NCBI GenBank assembly: GCA_963756815.1
Contig: CAVWPR010000018.1
Location: 21,701-85,700, forward strand
DNA length: 64,000 nucleotides
From: JAENVU01 sp963756815
Lineage (GTDB): Bacteria > Actinomycetota > Acidimicrobiia > IMCC26256 > JAENVU01
Reading direction: 5' to 3'
Position numbers and translations under genes: made by a program. Positions 1 through 8,739 of the stretch are shown here, one piece after another (position 1 is the first letter of the stretch; the number at the start of each line of letters is the position of its first letter). The notes beneath the pieces are model-generated. The model was not told where the DNA came from, made no database searches, and saw only the letters and a list, made by a program, of their open reading frames with translations.

Positions 1-742
1 GGACGATCCACCCGTCGTAGCGCGAGTCGATGAGCGCCTCGACCTCGGCGAGCATTGCCTCGCGGGCTTCAGGGTCGGCCATCGCCCGACTGTTCGAGTC
101 GGTCCGCTTGAGCTCCGTGTAGCCCCGAGCCGTGTAGCGCTGGTCCCAGCGGTAGCGATGGATCGAAGGCTCCGCGAACTCTGGCGAGGCGACGATCTCA
201 TCGACGAACGAGGGAACAAGCTCCTCGTGGGTGGGGACAGGGTCGTGCGTTCCCGGCAGTCCATGGCGGCTGAACACGTGATGGACCTCGTCGAAGAACC
301 CACGGTCAGCGGGAGAAGCGACCTGGTTGAGCGCGATCAGCGCCAGGTGCCCGCCGGGTCGGAGCAGGGCCGCCGGTCTCGTCATCCGCGCCTCGGGCGG
401 CACCCAGTGGTAGCTCGATGCCGCCACGACCGCGTCGAACGAGCCCGGGGCGAGGTCGACGTTCTCGAAGGGCCCGATGACGACGTCGACGGTCGGGAGG
501 TTGCGGGCGAGGACGGCTGCCAGGTGGGCACCCAACTCGACCGCGGTCACTCTGGCGCCTCGGGCAACGAGGCCCTTGGTGGCTTGGCCTGTGCCAGGAC
601 CGACCTCGGCCACGACGGGCGACCGAGGCAGTGCGCCGGCCAGCTCGTCGAAGAGGTCGTCGGGATAGCCGGGGCGCACCCTGTCGTAGAGCTCGGCAAC
701 CTCATCGAAGCCGCAGCGCCAGGCTTGCGGAAGGTCGGGCAC
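1..742 (-). CDS. Class I SAM-dependent methyltransferase (3' end cut by window edge)
   Basis: Reading leftwards from a GTG at 742 there is an open frame running off the window edge. The N-terminus reads RCGFDEVAELYDRVRPGYPDD, followed by the glycine-rich SAM-binding motif I (VAEVGPGTGQ), an acidic motif II (VTAVELG), and the motif FDAVVAASSYHWVPPE. This is the usual layout of the methyltransferase type 11 / YcgJ-like family, which moves a methyl group from S-adenosylmethionine to an unidentified small acceptor. Roughly 245 residues are visible and the C-terminus is missing. No ATG precedes the conserved block in frame, so GTG is chosen; it lacks a clear ribosome binding site. Nothing in the context indicates a substrate. 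The family call is solid and the start is less certain. Confidence 0.75.
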   Translation of the reverse strand, partial: MPDLPQAWRCGFDEVAELYDRVRPGYPDDLFDELAGALPRSPVVAEVGPGTGQATKGLVARGARVTAVELGAHLAAVLARNLPTVDVVIGPFENVDLAPGSFDAVVAASSYHWVPPEARMTRPAALLRPGGHLALIALNQVASPADRGFFDEVHHVFSRHGLPGTHDPVPTHEELVPSFVDEIVASPEFAEPSIHRYRWDQRYTARGYTELKRTDSNSRAMADPEAREAMLAEVEALIDSRYDGWIV

Positions 743-940
743 GCACGTCTTGCTAGCCGACCGCTCGCATCCCCTGCATCTGTGCCCGAAGATGTCGCCG
801 CGTCGTGACTCGTGACGTCGACTGATCCGCTCGAGGCGAACTCGGGGAACAGGACCAGACGACATCCGTGGCACGCTCTCCCTGACCGTCCCGTGGTGCC
901 GAGTCGGCCCCGGCACGTCCGGACCGGTGGAGTCGGAGCT

Positions 941-1162
941 CTACGCCGGTGGCAGGCCGGCGCGCTCCGTCACGACTTCCTCGATTCCCGCCCAGCCTTC
1001 CCCGACGTCGAAGCGAAGGACATCGAGGTCGGATCTGCCGAGGAGTCGCGCACAGAGCTCGCCGTAGTCGAGCCAGAACCGCACCGGCCCATCGGAACGG
1101 CTGGCATACAGACGCTCGCCAATGCGCGTCGTTCGCACGTGGGTCGCGATCTTGTCCCACAC
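941..1162 (-). CDS. Small hypothetical protein
   Basis: A 73-residue frame starting at GTG 1162 (MWDKIATHVRTTRIGERLYA) and ending at 941 begins 47 bases after the stop of the GNAT-like gene on the same strand. It contains a plausible amphipathic, protein-like composition (DGPVRFWLDYGELCARLLG, then an acidic DLDVLRFDVGEGW stretch), unlike the Arg-rich composition of out-of-frame readings in this GC-rich DNA. No family is recognised. It may be the tail of a longer protein whose 5' part is lost by a frame break. It could be co-transcribed with the upstream gene. Treat as tentative. Confidence 0.35.
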   Translation of the reverse strand: MWDKIATHVRTTRIGERLYASRSDGPVRFWLDYGELCARLLGRSDLDVLRFDVGEGWAGIEEVVTERAGLPPA

Positions 1163-1209
1163 GTCCGCTCGTACCGGCCGACCGCGATCCCGGTGACGTG
1201 GCCGAGTGG

Positions 1210-1854
1210 TCAGGTGTAGGCGCGCGACGTGTACATGTCCCTCGCCCGGTCGTAGTCGAACCGGCGAACGAGGCCGAGAGCCTCGATGGTCGAGATCTGA
1301 TGGAGGAGCGCCTCGTTGGTGACGATCACCGGCCGCTCCAGTGACCAGTCGTCCCGCAACCAGCCGAGAAGCGTCGCGAGCAGGACACCTTCGAACCCGG
1401 CGTCCCACGTCGACACACGAACCCAGAACGAGACGGTCGCGTCGACGGAGGTCAGATCGCTGCCGTCGTACGACGTCACCTCGGCGGACTGATACATGCG
1501 GTCGTCATTGGGCAGGATGTAGATGCAGCCGAGCACCTGGCTCTCGTCGGTGTTCATGACGGTGTAGGTGTACCGGGTCCCGTCGCGATGCTCGCTCTCC
1601 ATCCGCTCGAGGTCCGCACGGTTCTCCTCCACCGAGAAGTCCGCGGGCGGGTACGGGGGGTCTTGCTCCCAGTGGTAGAGGAACTCGCGGCTCGACATCA
1701 CGGCTTCGTGGTCAAGCACCGCGTCCGCCGTCACGAGCGGCCGGATGACGAAGCCATCTCCGGTACACCCTTGCGCCGGCTCGACGCCCCGCTCGCGGAA
1801 GCTCACGCCCGAGACAATTGCACCGCGTCGGAACCAGCTGCAGCTGTTTCGCAT
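1210..1854 (-). CDS. GNAT-like N-acetyltransferase family protein
   Basis: A 214-residue protein if the ATG at 1854 is used. The core (about residues 45-200) reads FVIRPLVTADAVLDHEAVM, then an acidic DLERMESEHRDG helix and the strand VLGCIYILPN, and later WVRVSTWDAGFEGVLLATLLGWL, which fits the beta-strand/helix order of GNAT acetyltransferases. The usual R/Q-x-x-G-x-G/A acetyl-CoA loop is not clear, because this strand-helix region reads STWDAGFEGVLLA. It may therefore be a divergent or non-catalytic member. The first 40 residues are poorly protein-like and the true start may lie further in, near FVIRPL. The downstream small frame is 47 bases away on the same strand. Substrate unknown. Confidence 0.55.
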   Translation of the reverse strand: MRNSCSWFRRGAIVSGVSFRERGVEPAQGCTGDGFVIRPLVTADAVLDHEAVMSSREFLYHWEQDPPYPPADFSVEENRADLERMESEHRDGTRYTYTVMNTDESQVLGCIYILPNDDRMYQSAEVTSYDGSDLTSVDATVSFWVRVSTWDAGFEGVLLATLLGWLRDDWSLERPVIVTNEALLHQISTIEALGLVRRFDYDRARDMYTSRAYT

Positions 1855-1924
1855 GAGGTCAGACGCCGAGAACGTGCCCCCGATCGCCGGCTCGGAGGCG
1901 CAGAGATGCCCCACCGACCGGCAG

Positions 1925-2389
1925 CTACGCGTGCCTCGCGGCGTGGCCGAGCGAGTACGGAAGTACGCGACGGTGGAGCACCCCGACGACGGCCCAAACT
2001 GTTCGCGCCCCGCGCCGATCGAACTCGACGTTGCTCGATGCCGAGGCTGATGCGTCACCCGCAGTGAACGTCAGCCGCGCTCGGCCGAGCACGCGAGAGT
2101 CAACGGAAAGAACAACGACGGAGGAGTCACGTCGTGCGATTGACCAGCCCGCGACGTGATCGACCGATGCGCCGCGATGGAGTCGGAGTCCAAGTACGTA
2201 GCGCCAGCCGAACGCGATGAACCACTGCAATGCCGCCGGACCCTGTTCGAGTGTCCCGCGTGCCCACGCCTCGGCCGAACGTTGATCGACGGGTTCGACA
2301 ACGAAGCGGTCGGCGTAGTCCGACCGGAACTCTTGCCCGTCGATGACGGCTGGCTCGGTCGGTTGTTGACGCCGCACTACGCATGCCAT
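1925..2389 (-). CDS. DUF2867-like protein
   Basis: A 154-residue frame from ATG 2389. The body (FRSDYADRFVVEPVDQRSAE... ALQWFIAFGWRYVLGLRL ... SSVVVLSVDSRVLGRARLTF ... VLHRRVLPYSLGHAAR) resembles the small DUF2867 family, a START/polyketide-cyclase-like fold often seen in actinobacteria. The repeated pattern of a hydrophobic GWRYVLGL helix, two long beta strands and a C-terminal LHRRxLPYxLGxAA motif supports this. Function is unknown. It lies 70 bases upstream of the GNAT-like gene on the same strand and may share its transcript. I am fairly confident it is a real gene and less sure of the exact family. Confidence 0.6.
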   Translation of the reverse strand: MACVVRRQQPTEPAVIDGQEFRSDYADRFVVEPVDQRSAEAWARGTLEQGPAALQWFIAFGWRYVLGLRLHRGASVDHVAGWSIARRDSSVVVLSVDSRVLGRARLTFTAGDASASASSNVEFDRRGARTVWAVVGVLHRRVLPYSLGHAARHA

Positions 2390-2588
2390 GGACGCGAAGC
2401 GTCGTCCCGCGACGGCCGTGGTCTCGAATCCGCCGGAACCGCACGGATGACTGCTCGCTGTGAATCGGGGACGGTCGGAGACGCCCGAGAGTGCCCCCGA
2501 TCGCCGGATCGTTGTCTCAGGGAGGGTTCGGATCGGTTGGAGGTGGCGGCGGAAGTGGTCCAAGGAGGCCCGGCAGCCGCGGTCGTGT

Positions 2589-4001
2589 TCAGCCGGGACA
2601 CGCTCCGTTGACGGGATTCCTCACGGTGGCGTCGGGCATCAGTGTGTTGCAGAAGATGACGTCGGTGAGGTTCGCTCCGTCGAGGTCGGCGCCGGTGAGG
2701 TCCGCGTTGGTCAGGTCGGCGCCGGTGAGATTCGCATTTGTGAACTTGGCACCGCTGTTGTTGCCATCGGCGAACTTCATGCCGTGGAGGTCGGCTCCAC
2801 TGAAGTCGGTGCCGATGGTCGACGCGAAGTCGAGGTTCGCGCCGGCGAGGTTCGCGCCTCGGAGATTGGTCCCGTTGAGCGAAACAAAGCGCATCTCCGC
2901 ACCGCTGAGGTCCGCGCCGGCGAGGTCAGCGCTCGTGAGCGAAGCCGAGTTGAGCGTGGCGTTGCGCAAATTCGCGCGTCGGGCGTGCACGAAGTCGATG
3001 GTCAGTGCGGTGAGATCGGCGCCGGAGAAGTCGGTCCGAACGAGGCGGGCATACGGCATGATCACGCCGATCAGCGGCCGCCCCGAGAGGTCCTCGCCCG
3101 AGCAGCGCGTGTGCGCCACGAGCCTGCAGCCCATGACCGTGGTGCCCGTTGCGACGTAAGGCGTCGTGTACTCGAGGACGAGCGGATAGTAGGGGTTCTG
3201 GTCGTTGATCGTGATTGGCGCGCCTCTGGCGATTACCGGCTTGCCGCAGGTCCGCACGGCGACCGAGGGCGACGGCTGTGGATTTCGGATTGTCCCGTCG
3301 GGCATCACCGTCTGACAGAAGACGGCGTGGTCGAGCCTCGCGCCCCTGAGGTCGGCGCCCGTGAGGTCGGCGAGGGTGAAGTTGGTGTTGCGGAGGTCGG
3401 CGTCACGGAAGCTCGACGCGGTCAACCCGGCCGACGTGAAGTTCGCCCTCGCCAGGTCCGCCCTCGAGAAGTCGGTGTTCGACGCGGCGCACAGGATGCA
3501 CTGCACGCGCGACAGGTGGCCGGCGACGAACGAGGCGTGGGTCGTCGATGTCGCCGACATCTTCGAGTCGGTGAGATCGATCCCGTCGGCCTTCGAGTAG
3601 GCCAGGCTGGCCTGGAGAATGTCGACGTTGGAAAGGTCCGCGCCGGTGAGATCCGCGTAGCCGAGGAACGCGCCCTGGAGGTACTGGTTCGCGAGGTCGG
3701 CGCCGGGGCACTCGGTGTACGCGACGATCACGCAGCCACCCACCGCGGTGCCCGCCTGCACCTGGCTCGCGGACAGTGCCTTGGCCGCGACGTAGTACGG
3801 GTTGCTCGGTAGCACCGTCACGCTCTTCGGTGGCCGCGCACTGGCCCTGTCGGCGCGCGCACGCTCGACGGTCACCGCCCCGCCGTTCGCTCGGTCGCCC
3901 GACGACGCTGCGCACGCGTTCAGCAGTCCGAGCGCGGCAACGAGCGCGATGGCCGGCACCGCGCGTCGGAGAGCGGAGTGCCGTCGGCGGGTCGCGGACA
4001 C
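2589..4001 (-). CDS. Secreted pentapeptide-repeat lipoprotein with two Cys-framed repeat modules
   Basis: A 470-residue protein starting at GTG 4001. Residues 1-30 form a lipoprotein signal (basic RRRHSALRR, hydrophobic VPAIALVAALG, lipobox LLNAC with Cys30), so it should be anchored outside the membrane. The rest holds two consecutive modules of A(D/N)LxG-type pentapeptide repeats, which fold into a right-handed quadrilateral beta-helix. Each module opens with a GT-V-GC-x-x-V/L-A-x-T-x-C motif and closes with FCxTxMPDxTxRNP, so the protein is an internal duplication with matching caps. Pentapeptide proteins in bacteria range from DNA mimics to structural surface proteins; the signal peptide here argues against a gyrase-protecting role. 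Single, monocistronic gene. Confidence 0.85.
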   Translation of the reverse strand: MSATRRRHSALRRAVPAIALVAALGLLNACAASSGDRANGGAVTVERARADRASARPPKSVTVLPSNPYYVAAKALSASQVQAGTAVGGCVIVAYTECPGADLANQYLQGAFLGYADLTGADLSNVDILQASLAYSKADGIDLTDSKMSATSTTHASFVAGHLSRVQCILCAASNTDFSRADLARANFTSAGLTASSFRDADLRNTNFTLADLTGADLRGARLDHAVFCQTVMPDGTIRNPQPSPSVAVRTCGKPVIARGAPITINDQNPYYPLVLEYTTPYVATGTTVMGCRLVAHTRCSGEDLSGRPLIGVIMPYARLVRTDFSGADLTALTIDFVHARRANLRNATLNSASLTSADLAGADLSGAEMRFVSLNGTNLRGANLAGANLDFASTIGTDFSGADLHGMKFADGNNSGAKFTNANLTGADLTNADLTGADLDGANLTDVIFCNTLMPDATVRNPVNGACPG

Positions 4002-4313
4002 GGTTGTTCCTTACGAGAGATCGATCCGGCGCCGTTTGCTCGACCGATCGAAGCGGCACCTTGACCTCGGGCCCGGGAGCGCCACCCACGAGCCACTCAC
4101 GTTCCCCCATCCTCGGGCTCGGAGCCGCGCTGATGCAGCCCGCGAAACGAACCCCTGCCCTCCCGGCAACTGCCCCACGACGCCCGGACGTGGCTCGGCC
4201 TCCGCGTGGTCGATGTGTGCGGTAGAACGAGATCGCCTTGCCGAACTGCGGGGACCGAGTCTGCGCGGGCGAGCAGTACGTTGGCCGAATCGCTGGATCC
4301 GAGGAAGGTTCGG
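4002..4313. other. Intergenic region without a recognisable gene
   Basis: This 312-bp gap separates the leftward pentapeptide-repeat gene from the rightward alpha/beta hydrolase. It should hold both promoters. Possible short frames here have the Arg/Pro-rich composition of antisense readings, and no convincing promoter, terminator or RNA structure is evident. Confidence 0.4.
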
Positions 4314-5124
4314 ATGGCCGACGACCGCTTCGTCACCACTCGCGACGGTGTGCGGTTGCACGCCTCGCTGCTCGGAACGGGATCACGTCCGGTCATCGTG
4401 CCCGGCACCGGCAACGAGGCTGATTTCGAAGACCACTTCGCGAACCACTTCGTCGTGTTCTTCGACATCCGGAATCGGGGACGCTCCGACTCGGTGCCCG
4501 ACTCCGGCCACGTCGGACTCCCCGTCGAAGTCGACGACATCGACGACGTCCGAGCCGCATTCGGCCTCGACCGCTGCTCACTGTTCGTGTGGTCGTACCC
4601 GGCCTTGGTGGCTGCGCTGTACGCCGCTCGTCATCCTGGTCGTGTCGACCGGCTCATCTTGTCCTGCCCTCCGCCCGCGGACGCGAACGTCGCCGGCTTC
4701 TTCACCGCTCGTGGCCGCCAACCGGTGCCGCCTGCGGCGATGACCGCGGTGACGGCCGCCGAAGCACGCGGACAGCGGCGAACTCGCACGCTCGTTGATG
4801 TGGAACTCGGGCGGGGTCGAGCGACTGCGGTGAGATCCCGGAAGCATGCCGAACGAGCGGCCCCGACATGTCGCCGACGCCATGGATCGGGTACGTGCCA
4901 CGTTCGCGGAAGGATTCGACTTCAGGCCTGAGATCAGGACGATCGCGGCGCCGACGCTCATCGTCCACGGCGCTCGAGACGGCATTCCCTTGGCATCGTC
5001 GGAAGAGCTCTGCGAACTGATCCCAGATGCGCGGCTCGTCGTGCTTCCCGATGTCGGCCACCTTCCCCACGTCGAGGCGCCCGTCGAGTTCTCGCAGAGC
5101 ATCGCCAAGTTCCTCGACGGTTAG
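4314..5124 (+). pseudogene. Alpha/beta hydrolase fold protein, broken by a frameshift and an in-frame stop
   Basis: The first part starts at ATG 4314 (MADDRFVTTRDGVRLHASLL) and shows oxyanion and strand motifs VIVPGTGNEADFE and FFDIRNRGRSD, then LFVWSYPALVAALYAARHPGRVDRLIL. The usual G-x-S-x-G nucleophile elbow reads WSYPA, so the serine is present but the second glycine is not. The second part, in another frame from about 4800 and including a TGA near 4830, reads MWNSGGVERLR, then DAMDRVRATFAEGFDF and the C-terminal hydrolase signature PTLIVHGARDGIPLA and DVGHLPHVEAPVEF with the acid and histidine. Together they make one normal-length hydrolase. The break may be real decay or sequence error, as indels are common in this window. 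Confidence 0.7.
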
Positions 5125-5171
5125 GTCGAACAACGGTTCGTCACGACCCGAACGCGCTCCCCGCGACTCGA

Positions 5172-5799
5172 TCAGGCCGATGCCGGGTCCTCGGTGAGGC
5201 TGCGGAGTCCGCGCATGAGCAGTTCGAGGAGAAGCTGGTACTGCGCCACGGCGTCGGGATCGATGAGCGCGAGCTGCGCGAAGGCGTCGGAGCTGGTTCC
5301 GAAGACGGCCGCGAGCTGTTCGGCGTCGACCGGCAGGGCGCTCCCGCTTTCCGCCACCCGCTGGGACAGGTAGTCGGCGATCGCGTGCCGGTTCGCGCGC
5401 GAATACGAGCGCGCGGTCGCGGAGGTCGGGGTTCCGATAGGCGTGGAGCTGGAACTCGAGCATCACGACCCGGAACTCGGTGTCGCGTTCGACCATCGAC
5501 GCCCATTGGGCTGTGACGGCCGGCAGGTCGGAGGTGTCGAGCCAGTCCGACCCGGAGGGCAGCTCGTCGAACTCGGCGAAGGTCCGTTCGTTGAGTCGGA
5601 CGCACACCTCGTGGAGCAACTCTTCCTTGTCGGCGAAGTGCTTGTAGATCGCGCCTCGGGTGTAGCCGGCGCTGGCTGCGATCTCGTCGAGGGATGCGCC
5701 CTGGAATCCGCGCTCGGCGAACACGGTCGCAGCCGCGTCGAGCAGCGCCTCGCGAGTGCGTTGCCGGCGGCGTTCGGGCGTCCACTTCTCGACCGGCAC
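5172..5799 (-). CDS. TetR-family transcriptional repressor (one frameshift)
   Basis: Starts at GTG 5799. Residues about 8-55 form a typical TetR helix-turn-helix (RTREALLDAAATVFAERGF, then LDEIAASAGYTRGAIYKHFA). The ligand domain follows (RDTEFRVVMLEFQLHAYRNP). At about 5395, inside a GCGCGC run, the frame must slip by one base; the protein then continues NRHAIADYLSQRVAESG ... YQLLLELLMRGLRSLTEDP and stops at 5172. The gene is divergent from an ABC exporter operon, and the 64-bp gap between them carries a perfect inverted repeat inside the exporter promoter. It is therefore very likely the local repressor, released by a compound the exporter removes. The frameshift is probably a one-base consensus error. 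Confidence 0.8.
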
Positions 5800-5829
5800 G
5801 TCGTCAGTCTCGCAGGTCCAGATACCCTC

Positions 5830-5857
5830 TTGACACCAAGATACGGTTCCGTATCTT
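5830..5857 (+). promoter_or_regulatory. Sigma-70-type promoter of the ABC exporter operon
   Basis: A perfect -35 box TTGACA (5830-5835) and a -10-like TATCTT (5852-5857) are separated by 16 bp. Transcription would start at about 5864, which is the GTG start codon itself, so the mRNA should be leaderless, as is common in actinobacteria. The operator palindrome fills the spacer and the -10 box. Confidence 0.7.
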
Positions 5858-5859
5858 GG
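5836..5859. promoter_or_regulatory. TetR operator: perfect 11-bp inverted repeat
   Basis: The arms CCAAGATACGG (5836-5846) and CCGTATCTTGG (5849-5859) are exact reverse complements separated by TT. The repeat lies between the divergent TetR gene and the exporter and covers the spacer and -10 of the exporter promoter. Binding of a TetR dimer here would block RNA polymerase. Position, symmetry and size all fit a TetR operator. Confidence 0.8.
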
Positions 5860-5863
5860 TAAC

Positions 5864-6823
5864 GTGACCGTAGCTCAGACGGGGACCGTCCTGGAAGTCA
5901 CCGAGCTCGTCAAGCGCTACGGCGAGCGCGTCGCGCTCGACCACGTCTCGCTGACCCTCGCAGCCGGCCAGGTGCTCGGCCTGCTCGGACCCAACGGAGC
6001 CGGCAAGTCGACGTTGACCTCCATCGTGGCCGGCCTGCTGACGCCCGACGGTGGCACCGTCGTGATCGACGGCGTCGACGTGGTCGCGACGCCCTCGCTT
6101 GCGCAGGCACACGTCGGCCTCGCCCCGCAGGAGATCGGCGTCTACGAGGTCCTGACGGTCCGGGAGAACCTGATGTTCTTCGCCGAGCTCGTCGGACTCC
6201 GGCGCCAGGAACGTGCGCGCCGGGTCGACGAGGTTGCCGCACGTCTCGGTCTGGACGGCCTGCTCGACCGGACGGCCTTCGCGCTCTCCGGCGGTGAACG
6301 CCGCCGCCTCCACACCGCGATCGCGTTCCTGCACCGGCCGGCGCTGCTGCTCCTCGACGAGCCGACGGTCGGCGCCGACATCGAGACGTGTACGTCGTTG
6401 CTCGGCCTCGTGCAGGAGGCAGCCGCAGAGGGCGCCGCCATCGTGTACTCGTCGCACTACCTGCCCGAGATCGAGGCGCTCGACGGGTCCGTCGCGATCC
6501 TGTTGCGGGGCCGGCTCATCGCGTCGGGCACGTTGCATGATCTCGTCGCCGACCACGGCCACACCGGTGTCGCCCTCTCCTTCGACGGACCGGTGCCGGA
6601 CGCGGTTGGCACCGGCCTGGCGGGAGCGTCCGTCGCCGACCAGGTCCTCACCATCGAGACCCACGACCCGGCCGGCACCATCGCGACCGTCATGCGCGAC
6701 CTCGGATCGAGTGCGTCCCAGGTCTCCAGCATCGAGCTGCTGCGGCCGAGCCTCGAGAGCGTGTTCGTCACGCTCACCGGGCAGCGCTACTCCACCGAGG
6801 ATCTCGATGTCGCCGCGGCGTAG
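5864..6823 (+). CDS. ABC transporter ATP-binding protein (ABC-2 exporter type)
   Basis: A 319-residue ATPase starting at GTG 5864. Walker A is GPNGAGKST (about residues 45-53), the Q-loop region is GLAPQEIGVYEVLTV, the signature is LSGGERRRL, and Walker B plus catalytic Glu is LLLLDEPTVGAD, followed by a switch His in YSSHYLPE. The C-terminal extension (about 210-319) is the DUF4162-like tail seen in drug/polyketide exporters of the DrrA/CcmA type. The next gene, overlapping by 17 bp, encodes the membrane partner. The operon sits under a TetR operator, which fits drug or lipid efflux. Substrate is not known from sequence. Confidence 0.9.
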   Translation: MTVAQTGTVLEVTELVKRYGERVALDHVSLTLAAGQVLGLLGPNGAGKSTLTSIVAGLLTPDGGTVVIDGVDVVATPSLAQAHVGLAPQEIGVYEVLTVRENLMFFAELVGLRRQERARRVDEVAARLGLDGLLDRTAFALSGGERRRLHTAIAFLHRPALLLLDEPTVGADIETCTSLLGLVQEAAAEGAAIVYSSHYLPEIEALDGSVAILLRGRLIASGTLHDLVADHGHTGVALSFDGPVPDAVGTGLAGASVADQVLTIETHDPAGTIATVMRDLGSSASQVSSIELLRPSLESVFVTLTGQRYSTEDLDVAAA

Positions 6824-7580
6824 CGCCGCCATCGCCCGCAACGAGCTGCGCGTCTTGCGGCGGGACCCCATGCCGCTCATGGTGCTGCTCGTCATGCCGG
6901 TGATCATGGCTGCGCTCTATCGCACCACCTTCCGCGCGGCGCTCGTCGTGAGTGGCCATCCGCACGCCTCCGGATCCGACTTCGCCGTGCCCGCCATGAT
7001 CGTGCAGTTCGGATTCTTCCTCGTCCCCTTCACCGGATTCCTCTTCTTCCGTGAGCACATGTGGAAGACGTGGCCCCGACTCCGGGCGAGTGGTGCCCGG
7101 CCGGCCGAGATCGTGCTCGGCAAGGCACTGCCCATGATCCTGATCGGTCTGGCCCAGATCGCCGTCGTCATCACCGCAGGTGTTGCGCTCCTCGACCTTC
7201 ACGCAACACCAAGCCTGGTGCCGCTGGTCGTCGTCGCCGGGCTCTACGTCGTCGTCGCGACGGTCATCGGCATCGCGGTCACGGCGCTCGTGCGGACCAG
7301 CCAACAACTCAATGCCATCGGCTTCCTCGGAGCAACCGTCCTCGGCGCGATCGGCGGCGCGCTCGTCCCACTCTCCACGCTCCCCGCCTGGACCCACCAC
7401 CTCGCCCCTGCCACACCTCAGTACTGGGCCATGCGCGCCAGCCGTGACCTCCTCCTCGACCACCTCACCTGGACCGTCATCGTCCTTCCGCTCACCGTGC
7501 TCGCCATCTTCGGGGCCGGTGCGACGCTCATCGCGATCCGCAAGCTCCGATTCGAAGACCGCACCGTCGGGTGGTTCTGA
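6807..7580 (+). CDS. ABC-2 type transporter permease
   Basis: A 258-residue membrane protein starting at ATG 6807, overlapping the ATPase gene by 17 bp. It opens with an amphipathic N-terminus (SAAIARNELRVLRRDPMPL), then has about six hydrophobic segments, including MVLLVMPVIMAALY, FGFFLVPFTGFLFF, LIGLAQIAVVITAGVALL, LVPLVVVAGLYVVVATVIG, and a final TVIVLPLTVLAIFGAGATL. The motif GGALVPLSTLPAWTHHLAPATPQYWAM before the last segments is typical of ABC-2 permeases. It forms the membrane pore of the exporter. No frame break seen. Confidence 0.88.
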   Translation: MSPRRSAAIARNELRVLRRDPMPLMVLLVMPVIMAALYRTTFRAALVVSGHPHASGSDFAVPAMIVQFGFFLVPFTGFLFFREHMWKTWPRLRASGARPAEIVLGKALPMILIGLAQIAVVITAGVALLDLHATPSLVPLVVVAGLYVVVATVIGIAVTALVRTSQQLNAIGFLGATVLGAIGGALVPLSTLPAWTHHLAPATPQYWAMRASRDLLLDHLTWTVIVLPLTVLAIFGAGATLIAIRKLRFEDRTVGWF

Positions 7581-7620
7581 CCGCCAGCGAGCAACACCGC
7601 GGGATGCGGATGCCAGAGAT

Positions 7621-7640
7621 ACTCGGCATGTCTGCCGAGT
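7621..7640 (+). terminator. Hairpin downstream of the ABC exporter operon
   Basis: An 8-bp perfect stem (ACTCGGCA at 7621-7628, TGCCGAGT at 7633-7640) with loop TGTC lies 40 bp after the permease stop. There is no following T-run, so termination is plausible but not proven. Confidence 0.4.
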
Positions 7641-7897
7641 CGGCACACGTCCGCTGACCAGCACCGATTCTCTGCGACGTTGGTCCGCGTTCACGCCGTG
7701 CGACTGAGTTGTAGGGATGCTGTCGCGGAGAGCGCCTGCCCCCGATCGGCACTTTCGCCACGGTCCGAGGCGGCGGCTGGCGTGGCGTTACGGGACAGCT
7801 GCCGACGGTTGGAATCCCGACTACCGACCGGGCATCGCAACCTGACGGGCGCCCCCGGAGCGGCCCGAAACGGGACTTCGAGTCGCCGGGTGAGAAG
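7641..7897. other. Intergenic region without a recognisable gene
   Basis: About 260 bp between the exporter hairpin and the 3' end of the leftward membrane-protein gene. With the 40 bp before the hairpin the gene-free stretch exceeds 300 bp. Translations in all frames are short and Arg/Pro-rich. No RNA gene or repeat is evident. Confidence 0.35.
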
Positions 7898-8739
7898 TCA
7901 GTCCGTTGCGATCGTGCCGGTTCGCAAGCCCAGGGGTCCGCGTAGGGCGAGGTAGGCAGCGAGTACGAGACCGGCCTCGATCGCGCCGACGAGCAACGAC
8001 CCACCAAGCGTGCTCCCTTGCTCGCCGTGATCGCGCACGAACGCGGCCGCCGCAGCCATCGTCGCGACCCGATCGGCCCGAACGTCGGCACCGGAAGACC
8101 TGGTCAGTGACCGCAGATCGGCGAACGGAGATCGGTCGAAGTGTGAACCTGCGCCTTCAAGCTGTCTGGTGAGCCACCACGCACGTGAAACGAAGAGACC
8201 GGCAACGGTGGCGAACGCGGGACCGGCAAGCAGCACCAGAGGATCGCCGCGCCCTGGGAGAGCGCCTCCTGCTGCAAACATCGCTCCGGCCGCCGATACC
8301 AGTGCGATCACAGTTCGGCGGCATAGCAGCGCCGACTCGGCGGGAGACACGACACTGTGGCGGATTGCCAGCACCTGCATCAACCCGATCACCATCGCCA
8401 CAGCCGACACCTGCGCGCACACGAAGAACGCCATCGCCCATGCGACGGCTGCCTGAGCTGCGGCGTCTGCGGAGTGGATCAATACGAGCGTCGATCCGCC
8501 CACGGACGCAACGCCTACAGCCGCCAACCAGGCTGCACGGACACAACGACCGGTCGCGACTTCTGCGTCGAACGACGCCGCGACAACTCCGGGAGCTCCG
8601 AACGCTACGGCAGCCTCGTCGGGACCGACGTCGTTCGCAAGATCGATGAGGTGGTCGTGGCACTCGGCAAGGAAGCGCTTCGCGCGCGGCCGCGCACGCA
8701 GAGCGCCGCTTCGAGGTCTGCCATGTACTGCTCGATCAT
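7898..8739 (-). CDS. HAAS/DUF1700-like membrane protein paired with PadR (one frameshift)
   Basis: The start is the ATG at 8739, whose ATGA overlaps the PadR stop. The N-terminus MIEQYMADLEAAL then needs a one-base slip at about 8700 to continue as RARPRAKRFLAECHDHLIDLANDVG ... AVAFGAPGVVAASFD. This is the cytoplasmic helical domain (HAAS-like) that accompanies PadR regulators. Several membrane helices follow (AAWLAAVGVASVGGSTLVLI, AMAFFVCAQVSAVAMVIGLM, VIALVSAAGAMFAAGGAL, LVLLAGPAFATVAGLFVS) plus a last one near the C-terminus. Such proteins act with PadR in membrane-linked regulation, often of exporters; the precise role is unknown. Confidence 0.65.

Noticed and set aside
158..808. Long rightward open frame at the window start
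   Set aside because: It is antisense to a clear methyltransferase and has the Arg/Gly/Asp-rich composition typical of shadow frames in GC-rich DNA.
2460..3812. 450-codon rightward open frame rich in VGAGEVR repeats
   Set aside because: It is the antisense of the pentapeptide-repeat gene; the apparent repeats mirror the A(D/N)LxG codons.
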